A stretch of 64,000 nucleotides of DNA. It comes from Marinobacter subterrani (GTDB lineage Bacteria > Pseudomonadota > Gammaproteobacteria > Pseudomonadales > Oleiphilaceae). Position numbers and translations under genes: made by a program. Shown here one piece after another: positions 20,389 to 28,204 of the stretch (position 1 is its first letter; each line of letters opens with the position of its first letter). A model generated the notes under the pieces. It was not told where the DNA came from. It made no database searches and saw only the letters and a list, made by a program, of their open reading frames with translations. The stretch lies in assembly GCF_001045555.1 (NCBI RefSeq), contig NZ_LFBU01000001.1:2480001-2544000 (forward strand), given 5' to 3'.

Positions 20389-21933
20389 TCAGTGGTAGTA
20401 GTGGGGGCCACGAACGTTGGTGTGAACAGGCAGATCGGTCAGTTCCGGCTCTTCCTCAGCTAGGGGCAGCGGGAGTTGATCCAGCCCCTGCTTTAGGATC
20501 GAGGTGATGCTCTGGTAACTGGCCGAGTTGATAGCCAACGCCCGGTCACAAGCCTGCTCAAGGCGGTCACGGCTGTAGCGACGACTGAGGTTCAGCAGAC
20601 CCAGGCAGGCCCGGTAACCATGTTCCGGATGCGGCCGATCCTTGAGCTGTCCCTGCACCACATCCAACGTGGCGGGGCCGATGTCCTTGGCCCAGTTCAG
20701 GAAGCGTCCCGGTGACCAGTTCTGATGGGCCTGATGCGACTTGGGCATGTGTTCGGTCAGGGTCACGAAGCGGCTCTTGCCGTGGCGAGAATGCAAGGCT
20801 ACCCGTTGTCCCTTGTGCATGACCTCAACGGACGTATCGGTCACCCGAACATCCAGCTTCACACCCACCAGGGCGTGAGGCACGCTGTACAGCCGTTTGT
20901 CGATCTCGATGTGGTAGTCAATGCCCGGTCGCGCTTTGCACCACTCGGCATAGACATAGGGTGTTGCGGGCAGAGGTCTCAGAGCTGGGCGATCCAGTGA
21001 CTCGAACAAGCTCTGGCGGCTCTCGGAGCGCCCCTGGAACGGGCGCTGGTTCAGCGCCGGCAACAACTGGGCAATGGCCGAGTTCAGTTCGGCCAGGGAG
21101 AAGAACATCCGGTGCCGTAACCGGGCCAGTATCCAGCGCTCGACCAGCAGTACGGCGGCTTCAGCTTTCGCCTTGTCCTTGGGTTTGTAGGGGCGTGCCG
21201 GTAATACGGCAGTCTGGTAGTGGGCGGCCAGTTCGGCGTAGGTCTCGTTGATCTTCGGGGTATATCGATCGGCCTTGGTGACCGCTGCCTTGAGGTTGTC
21301 AGGAACCAGCAATTCAGCTACACCGCCGTAGAACGCCAGCATCCGTTGGTGGGAGGCAATCCAGTCCGGCAGGGACTGGCTCCAGGTAGCCTCGGCGAAG
21401 GTATAGCTGGACGCTCCAAGCACGGCGACAAAGACCTGAGCCTTACGCATTTCACCGGTGGAACGATCCACCACTGGCACAGTGGGGCCACAGTAATCGA
21501 TAAAGATCTTCTCACCGGCTCGATGGACCTGGCGCATGCTGCGCCGCTGCCGGCCACGCCAGAGCCGGTAATGGTGGCAGAACTGGCTGTAGCGATAGGC
21601 CTTGTCGCTGTGGCGTTCTACGTACTCGGCCCAGAGCAGTTGCAGGGTCACGCCCTTGGTCTTCAGTTCCTGGTGGACCTGGAAGTAATCAGGTTCGGCA
21701 AAGCGTGCAGGTGGGGTCTTAGCCGGGAACAGCAGCGCTTCCAGTCGTACCTCATCAACATCCTCTGGCAACGGCCAGGTCACATCATGGGCCTGGGCAA
21801 GATTGACGTACTTGCCAACCACACCTTTGGAGAGACCGCAGGCGCGGGCAATGCGCTCATGGCTCAGGCCTGCTTCGTACTTGAGGCGCAAGACCTCGAT
21901 AATCTGTCGCATGGAAATCCTCGCAACCGGCAT
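20389..21933 (-). CDS. istA: IS21 DDE transposase
   Basis: A 514-residue transposase. An N-terminal helix-turn-helix (RQIIEVLRLKYEAGLSHERI and following ARACGLSKGVVGKYV) precedes a DDE integrase core with the first Asp in IFIDYCGPTVPVVD (about 160), the second in LLVPDNLKAAV (about 220) and a Glu in the KDKAKAEAAVLLVERW helix (about 258). The start at 21933 has a GAGGAAGAGC ribosome binding site; an earlier in-frame start would add 35 residues read from the IS end. Intact. Confidence 0.95.
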   Translation of the reverse strand: MPVARISMRQIIEVLRLKYEAGLSHERIARACGLSKGVVGKYVNLAQAHDVTWPLPEDVDEVRLEALLFPAKTPPARFAEPDYFQVHQELKTKGVTLQLLWAEYVERHSDKAYRYSQFCHHYRLWRGRQRRSMRQVHRAGEKIFIDYCGPTVPVVDRSTGEMRKAQVFVAVLGASSYTFAEATWSQSLPDWIASHQRMLAFYGGVAELLVPDNLKAAVTKADRYTPKINETYAELAAHYQTAVLPARPYKPKDKAKAEAAVLLVERWILARLRHRMFFSLAELNSAIAQLLPALNQRPFQGRSESRQSLFESLDRPALRPLPATPYVYAEWCKARPGIDYHIEIDKRLYSVPHALVGVKLDVRVTDTSVEVMHKGQRVALHSRHGKSRFVTLTEHMPKSHQAHQNWSPGRFLNWAKDIGPATLDVVQGQLKDRPHPEHGYRACLGLLNLSRRYSRDRLEQACDRALAINSASYQSITSILKQGLDQLPLPLAEEEPELTDLPVHTNVRGPHYYH

Positions 21934-22165
21934 CCGCTCTTCCTCGTGATAAAAAGGAAGGGGGTATGCCGGATTAAGTTGAAGAATTCCAGCGCTTTGG
22001 CAGTGGTTCCGGGGGAACGTGACCGATGATTCCGGCATCGTGACCGGCGATTCCGGAAAACAACCCGAAATCGGTCACGATAAAACGGAATGAGCGGTCA
22101 CGATCGCCCGGAACAGGCGGTCACGTTCAAACGGAATGGGTGGTCACGATGGCGCGGAATACGCA

Positions 22166-22170
22166 GTTGC
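22166..22170. repeat. Target-site duplication, right copy (GTTGC)
   Basis: The partner of the left copy at 19521-19525, directly outside the right inverted end of the IS21 element. Confidence 0.9.
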
Positions 22171-22390
22171 CCTCATTCATGAAATGGACCAGAGAATTCA
22201 TGGGCACGGTGCCAGCAGGAAGCTTTTCGCTATCAACCAGAGTGGCTCTATCAAGCTCCTGCAAAAGCGCTTCGGGTGTAGCTTTGAACTCTTCAATTTC
22301 ACTCGCGACCTCAAGCGGCTCGCCAGTTAGCTTTTGAAATGGACAGAAGCATCTTCTAGCGCCGCAAAGTCTGTTTTGCTGTGAAGTCAT
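22166..22390 (-). pseudogene. rnk: 5' part of an rnk-like gene, cut off by the IS21 element
   Basis: From the ATG at 22390 the frame encodes 75 residues including ELDRATLVDSEKLPAGTVPM and NSLVHFMNEGN, the linker and the start of the GreA-like domain of Rnk. The frame then runs into IS DNA. Its last codon AAC is the first copy of the target duplication; the continuation is at 19520. The first about 35 residues are not well matched to Rnk proteins I know, so the N-terminal part may be diverged. Confidence 0.85.
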
Positions 22391-22517
22391 GATCAATGGT
22401 CAAACTCAGCAAAAGCGCGTGCGCTGACGTTGGGACAGTCCTTCGGGAGCAACAGGCTGATCGTAATGTTGGCGACGACCATATTATCGCCAGCTTTGAG
22501 ACTTATTCAGAGCCTCG

Positions 22518-23159
22518 CTAGATATCGATAACAACAGCAGAACGAACCGGCTTGAATCGTTCACTGCATATGCTTGCGTTCACAAAAAGCGGTGTTGCCC
22601 TCGGCATCAACTCGCACATACCCCAGCATTCGTGGATGTGCCCAAAAATGTGCGCTTTGAGAGAGAGTTTCTGTACACGTTTCCATAAATCCTCGCATCC
22701 AACATTGAGGAACCGTTTCCGACCACACACCATGTCCAACACGCCATGGGGTGGACCATGAGTAATCAAAACATCTGTATTCTGAAGGATTAGGTCCCAG
22801 TGTTCGGCGATATCGCTTCCGCGTTCTTTATTGAAGGCCCAATTGAGGTGGGCCGGTGTATAGGGACTTCCCCAGAACCGCAAACCATCCAGCTCGACAC
22901 CGCTGTCCCGCAGATAGACAGCATTGGTCACGACGTTTTTCGCCTGTTCTGGTTCTCTCTCGAAACACCAGTCATGGTTACCCGCGATGAGAATTTTGTG
23001 GGTATGATTCTGACGGCCAAACCAGGCATCAAGCTGCTCCAGTTCCTCCAAAGTGCCGCGTCCAAGAGCATCTCCGGCGTGTATCAGCACATCACCATCA
23101 GGAATAGAGCCAATGTGTTCATGAAAACCATGCGTATCGGAAATGCACACCAATCTCAT
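22518..23159 (-). CDS. Calcineurin-like metallophosphoesterase
   Basis: A 213-residue phosphoesterase of the MPPED/YfcE-like group. All metal-binding motifs are visible in order: DTHGFHEH (residues 8-15), GDVLIHAGDALGRG (about 22-35), IAGNHDW (about 57), THGPPHG (about 137) and FGHIHE (about 172). It has no signal peptide, so it acts in the cytoplasm. I chose ATG 23159 because GAGAGG lies 5 bases before it; the 12 residues of the longer frame lack conservation. The substrate cannot be predicted. It lies downstream of ovoA on the same strand, with a 114-bp gap. Confidence 0.88.
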   Translation of the reverse strand: MRLVCISDTHGFHEHIGSIPDGDVLIHAGDALGRGTLEELEQLDAWFGRQNHTHKILIAGNHDWCFEREPEQAKNVVTNAVYLRDSGVELDGLRFWGSPYTPAHLNWAFNKERGSDIAEHWDLILQNTDVLITHGPPHGVLDMVCGRKRFLNVGCEDLWKRVQKLSLKAHIFGHIHECWGMCELMPRATPLFVNASICSERFKPVRSAVVIDI

Positions 23160-23273
23160 AAGCCTCTCTTCCCTTGTTGCACCAAACTGGCTCATCAGCT
23201 CGCTTTACCGAATTCCGGGGGTGCGAATTTTAGATTTATTTCGATATCCATTGCGGCATGGTCTGCCGACGAG

Positions 23274-25427
23274 TCAGGAACCAACCACCCGCTGCTTCCA
23301 GATCGTCAGTTCGCAGTAGCCAAACTGAAAACGATTTTGGGTTTCCCGCCGAGCGAAGGGGATCTGCTGAGGTTGGTTAATGAGCTCGAACGACGGCTGC
23401 AGTGCTTGTTTGAGTCCTTCGAGGGTAGTCAAGGACTCGCCGTCTTTCTTGAAACCGCCTAACCAGTTTTTTCTCGGTGTCAGACGGTGATCCCAATCGT
23501 AGGATGAGGCAATCACAAGGATGCCCCCTTCATGAAGACGCGTGGACATGTCTGTCAGAAACTGCACGGGGTCATGAATACGATCGATCACGTTCACGGC
23601 CAGTATCAGGTCAAAACCAACCAACGATGCCCTAAGGTTGGACGCATCGCTCTGGCTGAAGTGAACCCTTGACGCGGTTTCGGCAAGGCTCAGCTGATTC
23701 AGATTGGCTTCCCGGTAATCGACCAGGTCGCCTTCAGTAGGGACAACATAGCGGACCTGTCCGGTTTCGGCGATCTGCCAGGCCTTCTGAATGTAATTCG
23801 CGGAGAAATCCACGCCCTCCACTGTTTCGAACAGTCGTGCGAGCTCGAAACTGGACCGACCACACGAGCAACCGATGTCCAACGCCCTGCCGCGTCGTTC
23901 TACAAAGGGGAGCAACTCTTCAACAATGTTTTGATGAAAGTTGGAAACTTCCAGATAGGTTGGACCGTAGTGGAAATCCAGTTCCTTTGAGACTGAGTTT
24001 TCGTGCTCGTAAGGGACGTATTGCTGTTTCGGCTTGGCATTCGAGGCTACATACCGGAAACCAGCATGCTGGAAAAAATGCGCCCGGAATGCGTACCGAG
24101 ATGACAGTCGTGCTTCGTTTCCCGTTGAGATCCAGGACCCGCCTTTCATCAGCATGTGCTGGTTATCAAACGTAGGCGTCGTGAAATCGTCGTACAGCGG
24201 GTGGACCTTGAAGCCTTCGAAGGGGTAAGTCGGAGTTTCAGTCCATTGCCAAACGTTGCCCACCACATCAAACCAGGCACCGTGTTGGAACCAGTTGACC
24301 GGACAGGAAGACGCCCCATAGTCCAGGTGCAGATTACTCTTGGCGCGCTCATCCGCGAGTTCCTTTACACCAGCCTCGTCGACCAGTCGATACCACTCAT
24401 CTTCCGTTGGCAGGCGAATCGGAGATCCGGTTTTCTCTGACTTCCAAACACAAAAGGCCTTGGCTTCGTGAAAGTTCACCTCGACGGGCCAATCCCATCT
24501 CATCGGAACCTCTTCAGCTAGCAGGCGTAAATGCCACTCACCACGCCAGACCCAAAACGTAGGATGGGAAACGTTCGAAAATTCCCGCCATTGCAGCCCC
24601 TCCTCAGACCAATACTTATCGGTGAGGTAGCCGTTATCCTTGAAGAACTCGAAAAATTCCCGATTGCTGACAAGGTACTTCGATGCCTCGAAGGATTCGA
24701 CTTCGGCCTCGTGTGTCCCGTATTCGTTGTCCCAGGCGTAATACTCGGCCTGGTTATCAATGCCAAGGGTAACTGTGCCGGCAGACACGGGAAGAAGCTC
24801 GTTGCATGGCGCGTTTCCCGAATAGGGCACCGACGACCAAAGAGTATGCTTCTTTACCCGGGAGAGTTGGTGTTGACGAATCAGAACCGACGATGTTTCG
24901 AGATGAATGCGTTCGTGATCAATCCCCATGAGAATGGGCCAAAAGGCGCTATCCCAATCAATCGGCAATGACATTGGAAGGCTTCGGATGACGTTGGCGA
25001 CGGTTCTTCGGACCATTCTCCGATAGGCCATCACTTCCTCCAACGGCGGCCAGTAGTAATGGGATTCGTCGAGATCGTCCCAGCTCATCTCGTCAACGCC
25101 AACCGCAAACATGGATTCAAACTTCGGATTGATTCGTTTTTCGATTACCTTCGCCAATAATAATTTATTGATGAAGAATACGGCGGTGTGACCGAGATAA
25201 AAGATTAGAGGGTGTCGCAGCTCGATGGGTTTCTCATAGAACGCCTGTTCGTCTTTCAAAAGGGTGAACAGGGATTCGTACTTGTCAAACGTTTTCAGGA
25301 ACGTGTAAAGAATTTCCTTTCTCTTGGTGTCCACATGTCCTTTCACCAAATTCACAGATCTCGGGAAGAAGTCACCGTTCATTTCGGACTGAATCAAAGC
25401 ACTAACTTTTGGAGCAATGGAGTTCAT
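23274..25427 (-). CDS. ovoA: 5-histidylcysteine sulfoxide synthase / methyltransferase of ovothiol synthesis
   Basis: A 717-residue three-domain protein. The N-terminal DinB-like domain carries the iron-binding HxxxHxE motif in GIDHERIHLET (about residue 170). A formylglycine-enzyme-like domain follows (NQAEYYAWDNEYG; FHEAKAFCVWKSE; VVGNVWQWTETPTYPF; LMKGGSWISTGNEARLSSRY). The C-terminal part is a SAM methyltransferase (RALDIGCSCGRSSFELARLF). This layout is that of OvoA, which joins cysteine sulfur to histidine with O2 and methylates the product to ovothiol A, a redox-active thiol. The sulfoxide lyase OvoB is not next to it. Start 25427 was chosen because the upstream 18 residues look non-coding. 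Confidence 0.9.
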   Translation of the reverse strand: MNSIAPKVSALIQSEMNGDFFPRSVNLVKGHVDTKRKEILYTFLKTFDKYESLFTLLKDEQAFYEKPIELRHPLIFYLGHTAVFFINKLLLAKVIEKRINPKFESMFAVGVDEMSWDDLDESHYYWPPLEEVMAYRRMVRRTVANVIRSLPMSLPIDWDSAFWPILMGIDHERIHLETSSVLIRQHQLSRVKKHTLWSSVPYSGNAPCNELLPVSAGTVTLGIDNQAEYYAWDNEYGTHEAEVESFEASKYLVSNREFFEFFKDNGYLTDKYWSEEGLQWREFSNVSHPTFWVWRGEWHLRLLAEEVPMRWDWPVEVNFHEAKAFCVWKSEKTGSPIRLPTEDEWYRLVDEAGVKELADERAKSNLHLDYGASSCPVNWFQHGAWFDVVGNVWQWTETPTYPFEGFKVHPLYDDFTTPTFDNQHMLMKGGSWISTGNEARLSSRYAFRAHFFQHAGFRYVASNAKPKQQYVPYEHENSVSKELDFHYGPTYLEVSNFHQNIVEELLPFVERRGRALDIGCSCGRSSFELARLFETVEGVDFSANYIQKAWQIAETGQVRYVVPTEGDLVDYREANLNQLSLAETASRVHFSQSDASNLRASLVGFDLILAVNVIDRIHDPVQFLTDMSTRLHEGGILVIASSYDWDHRLTPRKNWLGGFKKDGESLTTLEGLKQALQPSFELINQPQQIPFARRETQNRFQFGYCELTIWKQRVVGS

Positions 25428-25536
25428 CGACACTAACACCTCAAAAATGTGACAGTGGCTGCCCGTCGGAAGAATCAGCATTGGACAACGACAAAAAGGC
25501 AGTTAAATCTTCAATTGAGTCGGAATGGGACCGTCA

Positions 25537-26253
25537 CTAACTGGGAGGACGGATAAAATCAGCAAGCAGCTCAACAACGGAATCCGCCATATGGGCGCAG
25601 CGAGCGCCATCAAATGGATAGACCGTTTCAAACCCACCCTTGATACGCGACTCCAGTAACGTCTTAAGGTGTCGTCTGGAGCGGAACAGGCGTGTCTTGA
25701 CGGTCATTACGGTAATACCGAGGTCAGCCGCAATGTCGGCCAACGCCATCCCTTCTGCCTCTCTGAGGACAAACACAACCCGAAGAGGACCGGGCAGTTC
25801 AGAGACTGCTGATTCGACCCATTCCCGGAACTGCGCAACACCATGTTCGTTCTCGGGAGAACGTTGCCTGGCACCTGGAAACGCTATGACGGATGCTTCC
25901 TGATGGAATTCTTCAGAGACCGAGTCGTATTCTTCGGTCGGATGACGTTTTCTCAATCGCATTCGGGCAGCATTTAACGCGATTTTGGTGGCCCAGGTTG
26001 AGAGTTTGGCATCCCCACGAAATTCGCCAATTCGGGAAAAGGCAATGAGGTAGGTTTCCTGGACGATCTCCTCGGCCTCGGCATCGTTATCCATAATACC
26101 TCGGGCGATACGAAACAGGCGTGGATTAAGCCTTCTGATTACCTCTCGCACGGCCGTTTCATGACCCTGTTTTGCGAGTTTGACAAGCTCATCTTCAGGG
26201 GTCTGTGGACCAATGGTGGACCTGGACGATAGGGAGTCGATCGAAATTTTCAT
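25537..26253 (-). CDS. RNA polymerase ECF-type sigma factor with C-terminal extension
   Basis: A 238-residue sigma factor. Region 2 is visible as NPRLFRIARGIMDNDAEAEE with IVQETYLIAFSRIGEFRGDA, region 4 as PLRVVFVLREAEGMALADIA followed by ADLGITVMTVKTRLFRSRRHL. A C-terminal tail of about 30 residues (FDGARCAHMADSVVELLADF) continues past region 4; such tails occur in ECF groups without a separate anti-sigma gene, and the Cys and His may sense a signal. It lies 12 bases after the cupredoxin gene, so the two form an operon. No anti-sigma factor is adjacent. It might control this locus, including ovoA. Confidence 0.9.
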   Translation of the reverse strand: MKISIDSLSSRSTIGPQTPEDELVKLAKQGHETAVREVIRRLNPRLFRIARGIMDNDAEAEEIVQETYLIAFSRIGEFRGDAKLSTWATKIALNAARMRLRKRHPTEEYDSVSEEFHQEASVIAFPGARQRSPENEHGVAQFREWVESAVSELPGPLRVVFVLREAEGMALADIAADLGITVMTVKTRLFRSRRHLKTLLESRIKGGFETVYPFDGARCAHMADSVVELLADFIRPPS

Positions 26254-26265
26254 AACACGACCTTG

Positions 26266-26772
26266 TTAGCTTGCATTAAAAATATCGCGAATCGAAGGGA
26301 ATTGAGTCATTACATGTCCACTCACTCCGCCCGCACGCAGAGCAGAACTATCCCAATCCACCATTTCAGGCGTTCCAACGACGATCCGCCCAACCATAGC
26401 CGCCATTTCATGCGGCACGCAGTAATAGTCATAAACGCCAGGAACCGTCAGGGTCAGACTGAATGTCTGGTTCGGAAGCAAATAGCCACTGTCGAACGGT
26501 TTGGCAGCCTTTGGCATCCGCCGCACCCGATCAAAATACTCAGGGTGGTACGCGGTCACCGTGTGGGAATTCCCGGGGTCCTGATTGATGAAGGTGATTG
26601 TCGTGCCCGGGGCTACGGCAACGCCCTTTGGATCAAACCAAACCCTCTCACCCCTGGGTGTGCCTTGCATCTTGATAACGACCTGGCTTTCGCCAACAGC
26701 CTCAGTCACACCACTACTCAGAAGTAATAGCGAGCCTGACAATTCCAGCAATCTACGCCTTGAGCAGTTCAT
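26266..26772 (-). CDS. Exported cupredoxin (blue copper protein)
   Basis: A 168-residue protein with an N-terminal export signal (CSRRRLLELSGSLLLLSS, with a double-Arg stretch that could use the Tat pathway). The plastocyanin/pseudoazurin-like domain shows the type 1 copper ligands His70 in GNSHTV and Cys118, His121 and Met126 in DYYCVPHEMAAMVGRI. Such proteins carry electrons in the periplasm. About 35 residues follow the domain. It is the first gene of a pair with the sigma factor, an uncommon pairing; the copper protein could be a signal input or a target. The partner redox enzyme is unknown. Confidence 0.85.
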   Translation of the reverse strand: MNCSRRRLLELSGSLLLLSSGVTEAVGESQVVIKMQGTPRGERVWFDPKGVAVAPGTTITFINQDPGNSHTVTAYHPEYFDRVRRMPKAAKPFDSGYLLPNQTFSLTLTVPGVYDYYCVPHEMAAMVGRIVVGTPEMVDWDSSALRAGGVSGHVMTQFPSIRDIFNAS

Positions 26773-27062
26773 AGTCAGATACCCGACGGGTCGATCTAAT
26801 CGGTACTTGAAAACCGTCTTACTGATCAGATGCTGTTATTTCGAAAAGGTTACACAACAAACCTACAAATATTTTGAAGCCCTACGGTCACCCTCGGCAT
26901 CTCCCTGCATAACAAGGGAGGTATGCCTCAACACCCAGGCTGAGCCGGGGTTGGTTTCGCCTACTTTTCCCGTTCCATTCAAACCCAAGTAAGCGCTCTG
27001 CCTGCGATCCCAACCCAGTTCAGCCGTGTTATGCCATAGACCCTCCTTGTGCTCTCAGACAA
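26773..27062. other. Intergenic region upstream of the cupredoxin gene
   Basis: About 290 bp with no convincing gene. It should hold the promoter of the cupredoxin-sigma unit; I could not recognise a sigma-70 or ECF promoter with confidence. Confidence 0.4.
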
Positions 27063-27083
27063 CCAAAAGGGCGACAAATCGCC
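27063..27083 (-). terminator. Rho-independent terminator of the 137-aa exported protein gene
   Basis: Stem GGCGA / TCGCC with a 4-base loop (27070-27083), followed on the minus strand by CTTTTGG. It begins within three bases of the stop codon at 27086. Confidence 0.6.
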
Positions 27084-27085
27084 GC

Positions 27086-27499
27086 CTATTTGGCCAACCG
27101 ATCTTTGGCGCCCTTGTCGTGAAACAGCACGACATGAGCGTGCGGACTTTCCACGCCGGGATGCCCTGCGTTGTAGTAGATGTCAACAGCCGTCACTTCA
27201 TGAGATCCAATAGCCAAGTCGTCGTAAGCGACACCGTTTTTCAACTCCTCAAGGGGCGTCATGTAGACAGTAGCCGACAACTTTCCATCGTGGTCATAGC
27301 TCAAGAACGGACCGGCGGGCAAAGTGTCCGGATCAACGAAAAGTGTCCCCAGACCCGGCAGGAATGCAGGCAGCGGCAACACATCACTCACCTGCACATA
27401 GGGTCCCTCCGGCGGCATTTGGGCAACCTTGTCCTCGTCATGGGCCAGTGCGCCGGCCGCCAGACTCATACCCAACAAACCGATCAGTAACTTTTTCAT
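27086..27499 (-). CDS. Exported protein of unknown function with His-rich motif
   Basis: A 137-residue protein with a clear signal peptide (MKKLLIGLLGMSLAAGALAH, cleavage probably after ALA). The mature part has the pattern VDIYYNAGHPGVESPHAHVV followed by LFHDK, with three or four His that could bind a metal. It resembles the TTHB210-like (DUF5602) exported proteins, but I am not sure. Start 27499 was chosen because GAGGA lies 7 bases before it; the earlier in-frame ATG at 27505 abuts that site. Acts in the periplasm. Its own terminator follows. Confidence 0.65.
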   Translation of the reverse strand: MKKLLIGLLGMSLAAGALAHDEDKVAQMPPEGPYVQVSDVLPLPAFLPGLGTLFVDPDTLPAGPFLSYDHDGKLSATVYMTPLEELKNGVAYDDLAIGSHEVTAVDIYYNAGHPGVESPHAHVVLFHDKGAKDRLAK

Positions 27500-27643
27500 A
27501 GCCATTCCTCGTTCGTGATTAATTAATGTGGCAATGAACCAGATGCAGCTCTGACGAAAAGGTTTCAGGCTTTTTTGTCGGTAGCGCCATCACAGAAATG
27601 CATTAAAGCGCCCCCTCATCGTCCGTAAACGGAAGTAAAGGAT

Positions 27644-27814
27644 GTGTCCAATAACGCGCTTGGAAAGAGCTTTGGATGGACGGTTGGGGCAACGGAACGC
27701 CCGGAAACCCTTGCGCTCGGAAAAAAGATATCCGCTATCACACATTTGGAGATGAGCGCTTCTGGACAGTCAAGCACCCTCATTAAATTCACGACGGTTG
27801 TAACCAGGGTTTGA
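27644..27814 (+). CDS. Doubtful 56-aa ORF with GTG start
   Basis: The frame begins with GTG after AAAGGA and encodes 56 residues (contains GWTVGATERPETLALGKKI) with balanced composition. No family is recognised and no promoter is evident. It may be a small protein, a remnant or chance. Its proximity to the ccoN promoter region is the only context. Confidence 0.2.
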   Translation: MSNNALGKSFGWTVGATERPETLALGKKISAITHLEMSASGQSSTLIKFTTVVTRV

Positions 27815-28046
27815 GCACTATTTTCGCGGCAAACGACTGCCGTCTGAAATAGGTCATCTAAAGCTCCTTTCTCTCATCACTTGCTATTTGAACATCCTGC
27901 AGAAAACCCGGTAGTGGGGGATCACTCGTACTGTTCCGCCATTCTTCATCGCACTTGCTATGATACATTCAGAATAAATCTTAAAAGTGGCAACAATTAT
28001 CAGCAAATCACCGAAGCTCGACGCCAGCTTTAGGTAAATTGAAAAA

Positions 28047-28060
28047 TTGACCTGAATCAA
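28047..28060 (+). promoter_or_regulatory. ANR/FNR-type box upstream of ccoN
   Basis: TTGAC-CTGA-ATCAA matches the consensus TTGAT-N4-ATCAA at nine of ten half-site positions with the right 4-base spacer. It lies about 145 bp before the ccoN start. ANR/FNR control under low oxygen is usual for cbb3 oxidase operons. Confidence 0.7.
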
Positions 28061-28204
28061 TTAGGCGCTCGATCCCTATCTCTATTGGCTTTATTGTTAA
28101 ACAGGAATTTCACCGGAGCGAGCCGGGGTTGCGATCCCATTTTATTCACCTTCATTGCAATTGATTAATTAATACATTACAAATGTTTCTTTATCGGAAA
28201 ACCT

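Larger units (their letters stand above)
19526..22165 (-). mobile_element. IS21-family insertion sequence, complete, about 2.64 kb
   Basis: The ends are inverted: the left begins TGCGTATTCCG at 19526 and the right ends CGGAATACGCA at 22165. Both ends contain several spaced copies of CGTGACC / GGTCACG with nearby ATTCCG, the multiple transposase binding sites typical of IS21 ends (left at about 19541 and 19565; right at about 22073, 22096, 22121, 22142). Two overlapping-style genes, istA then istB, fill the element on the minus strand and both are intact. The 5-bp duplication GTTGC flanks it, so the insertion into rnk is probably recent. Confidence 0.95.
27500..28204. other. Long intergenic region upstream of the cbb3 oxidase operon
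   Basis: About 700 bp between divergent genes. The part from 27900 to 28204 is AT-rich and holds an ANR/FNR-type box at 28047-28060. The part before that has one short open frame starting with GTG (27644-27814). No RNA gene or repeat was recognised. Confidence 0.5.
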
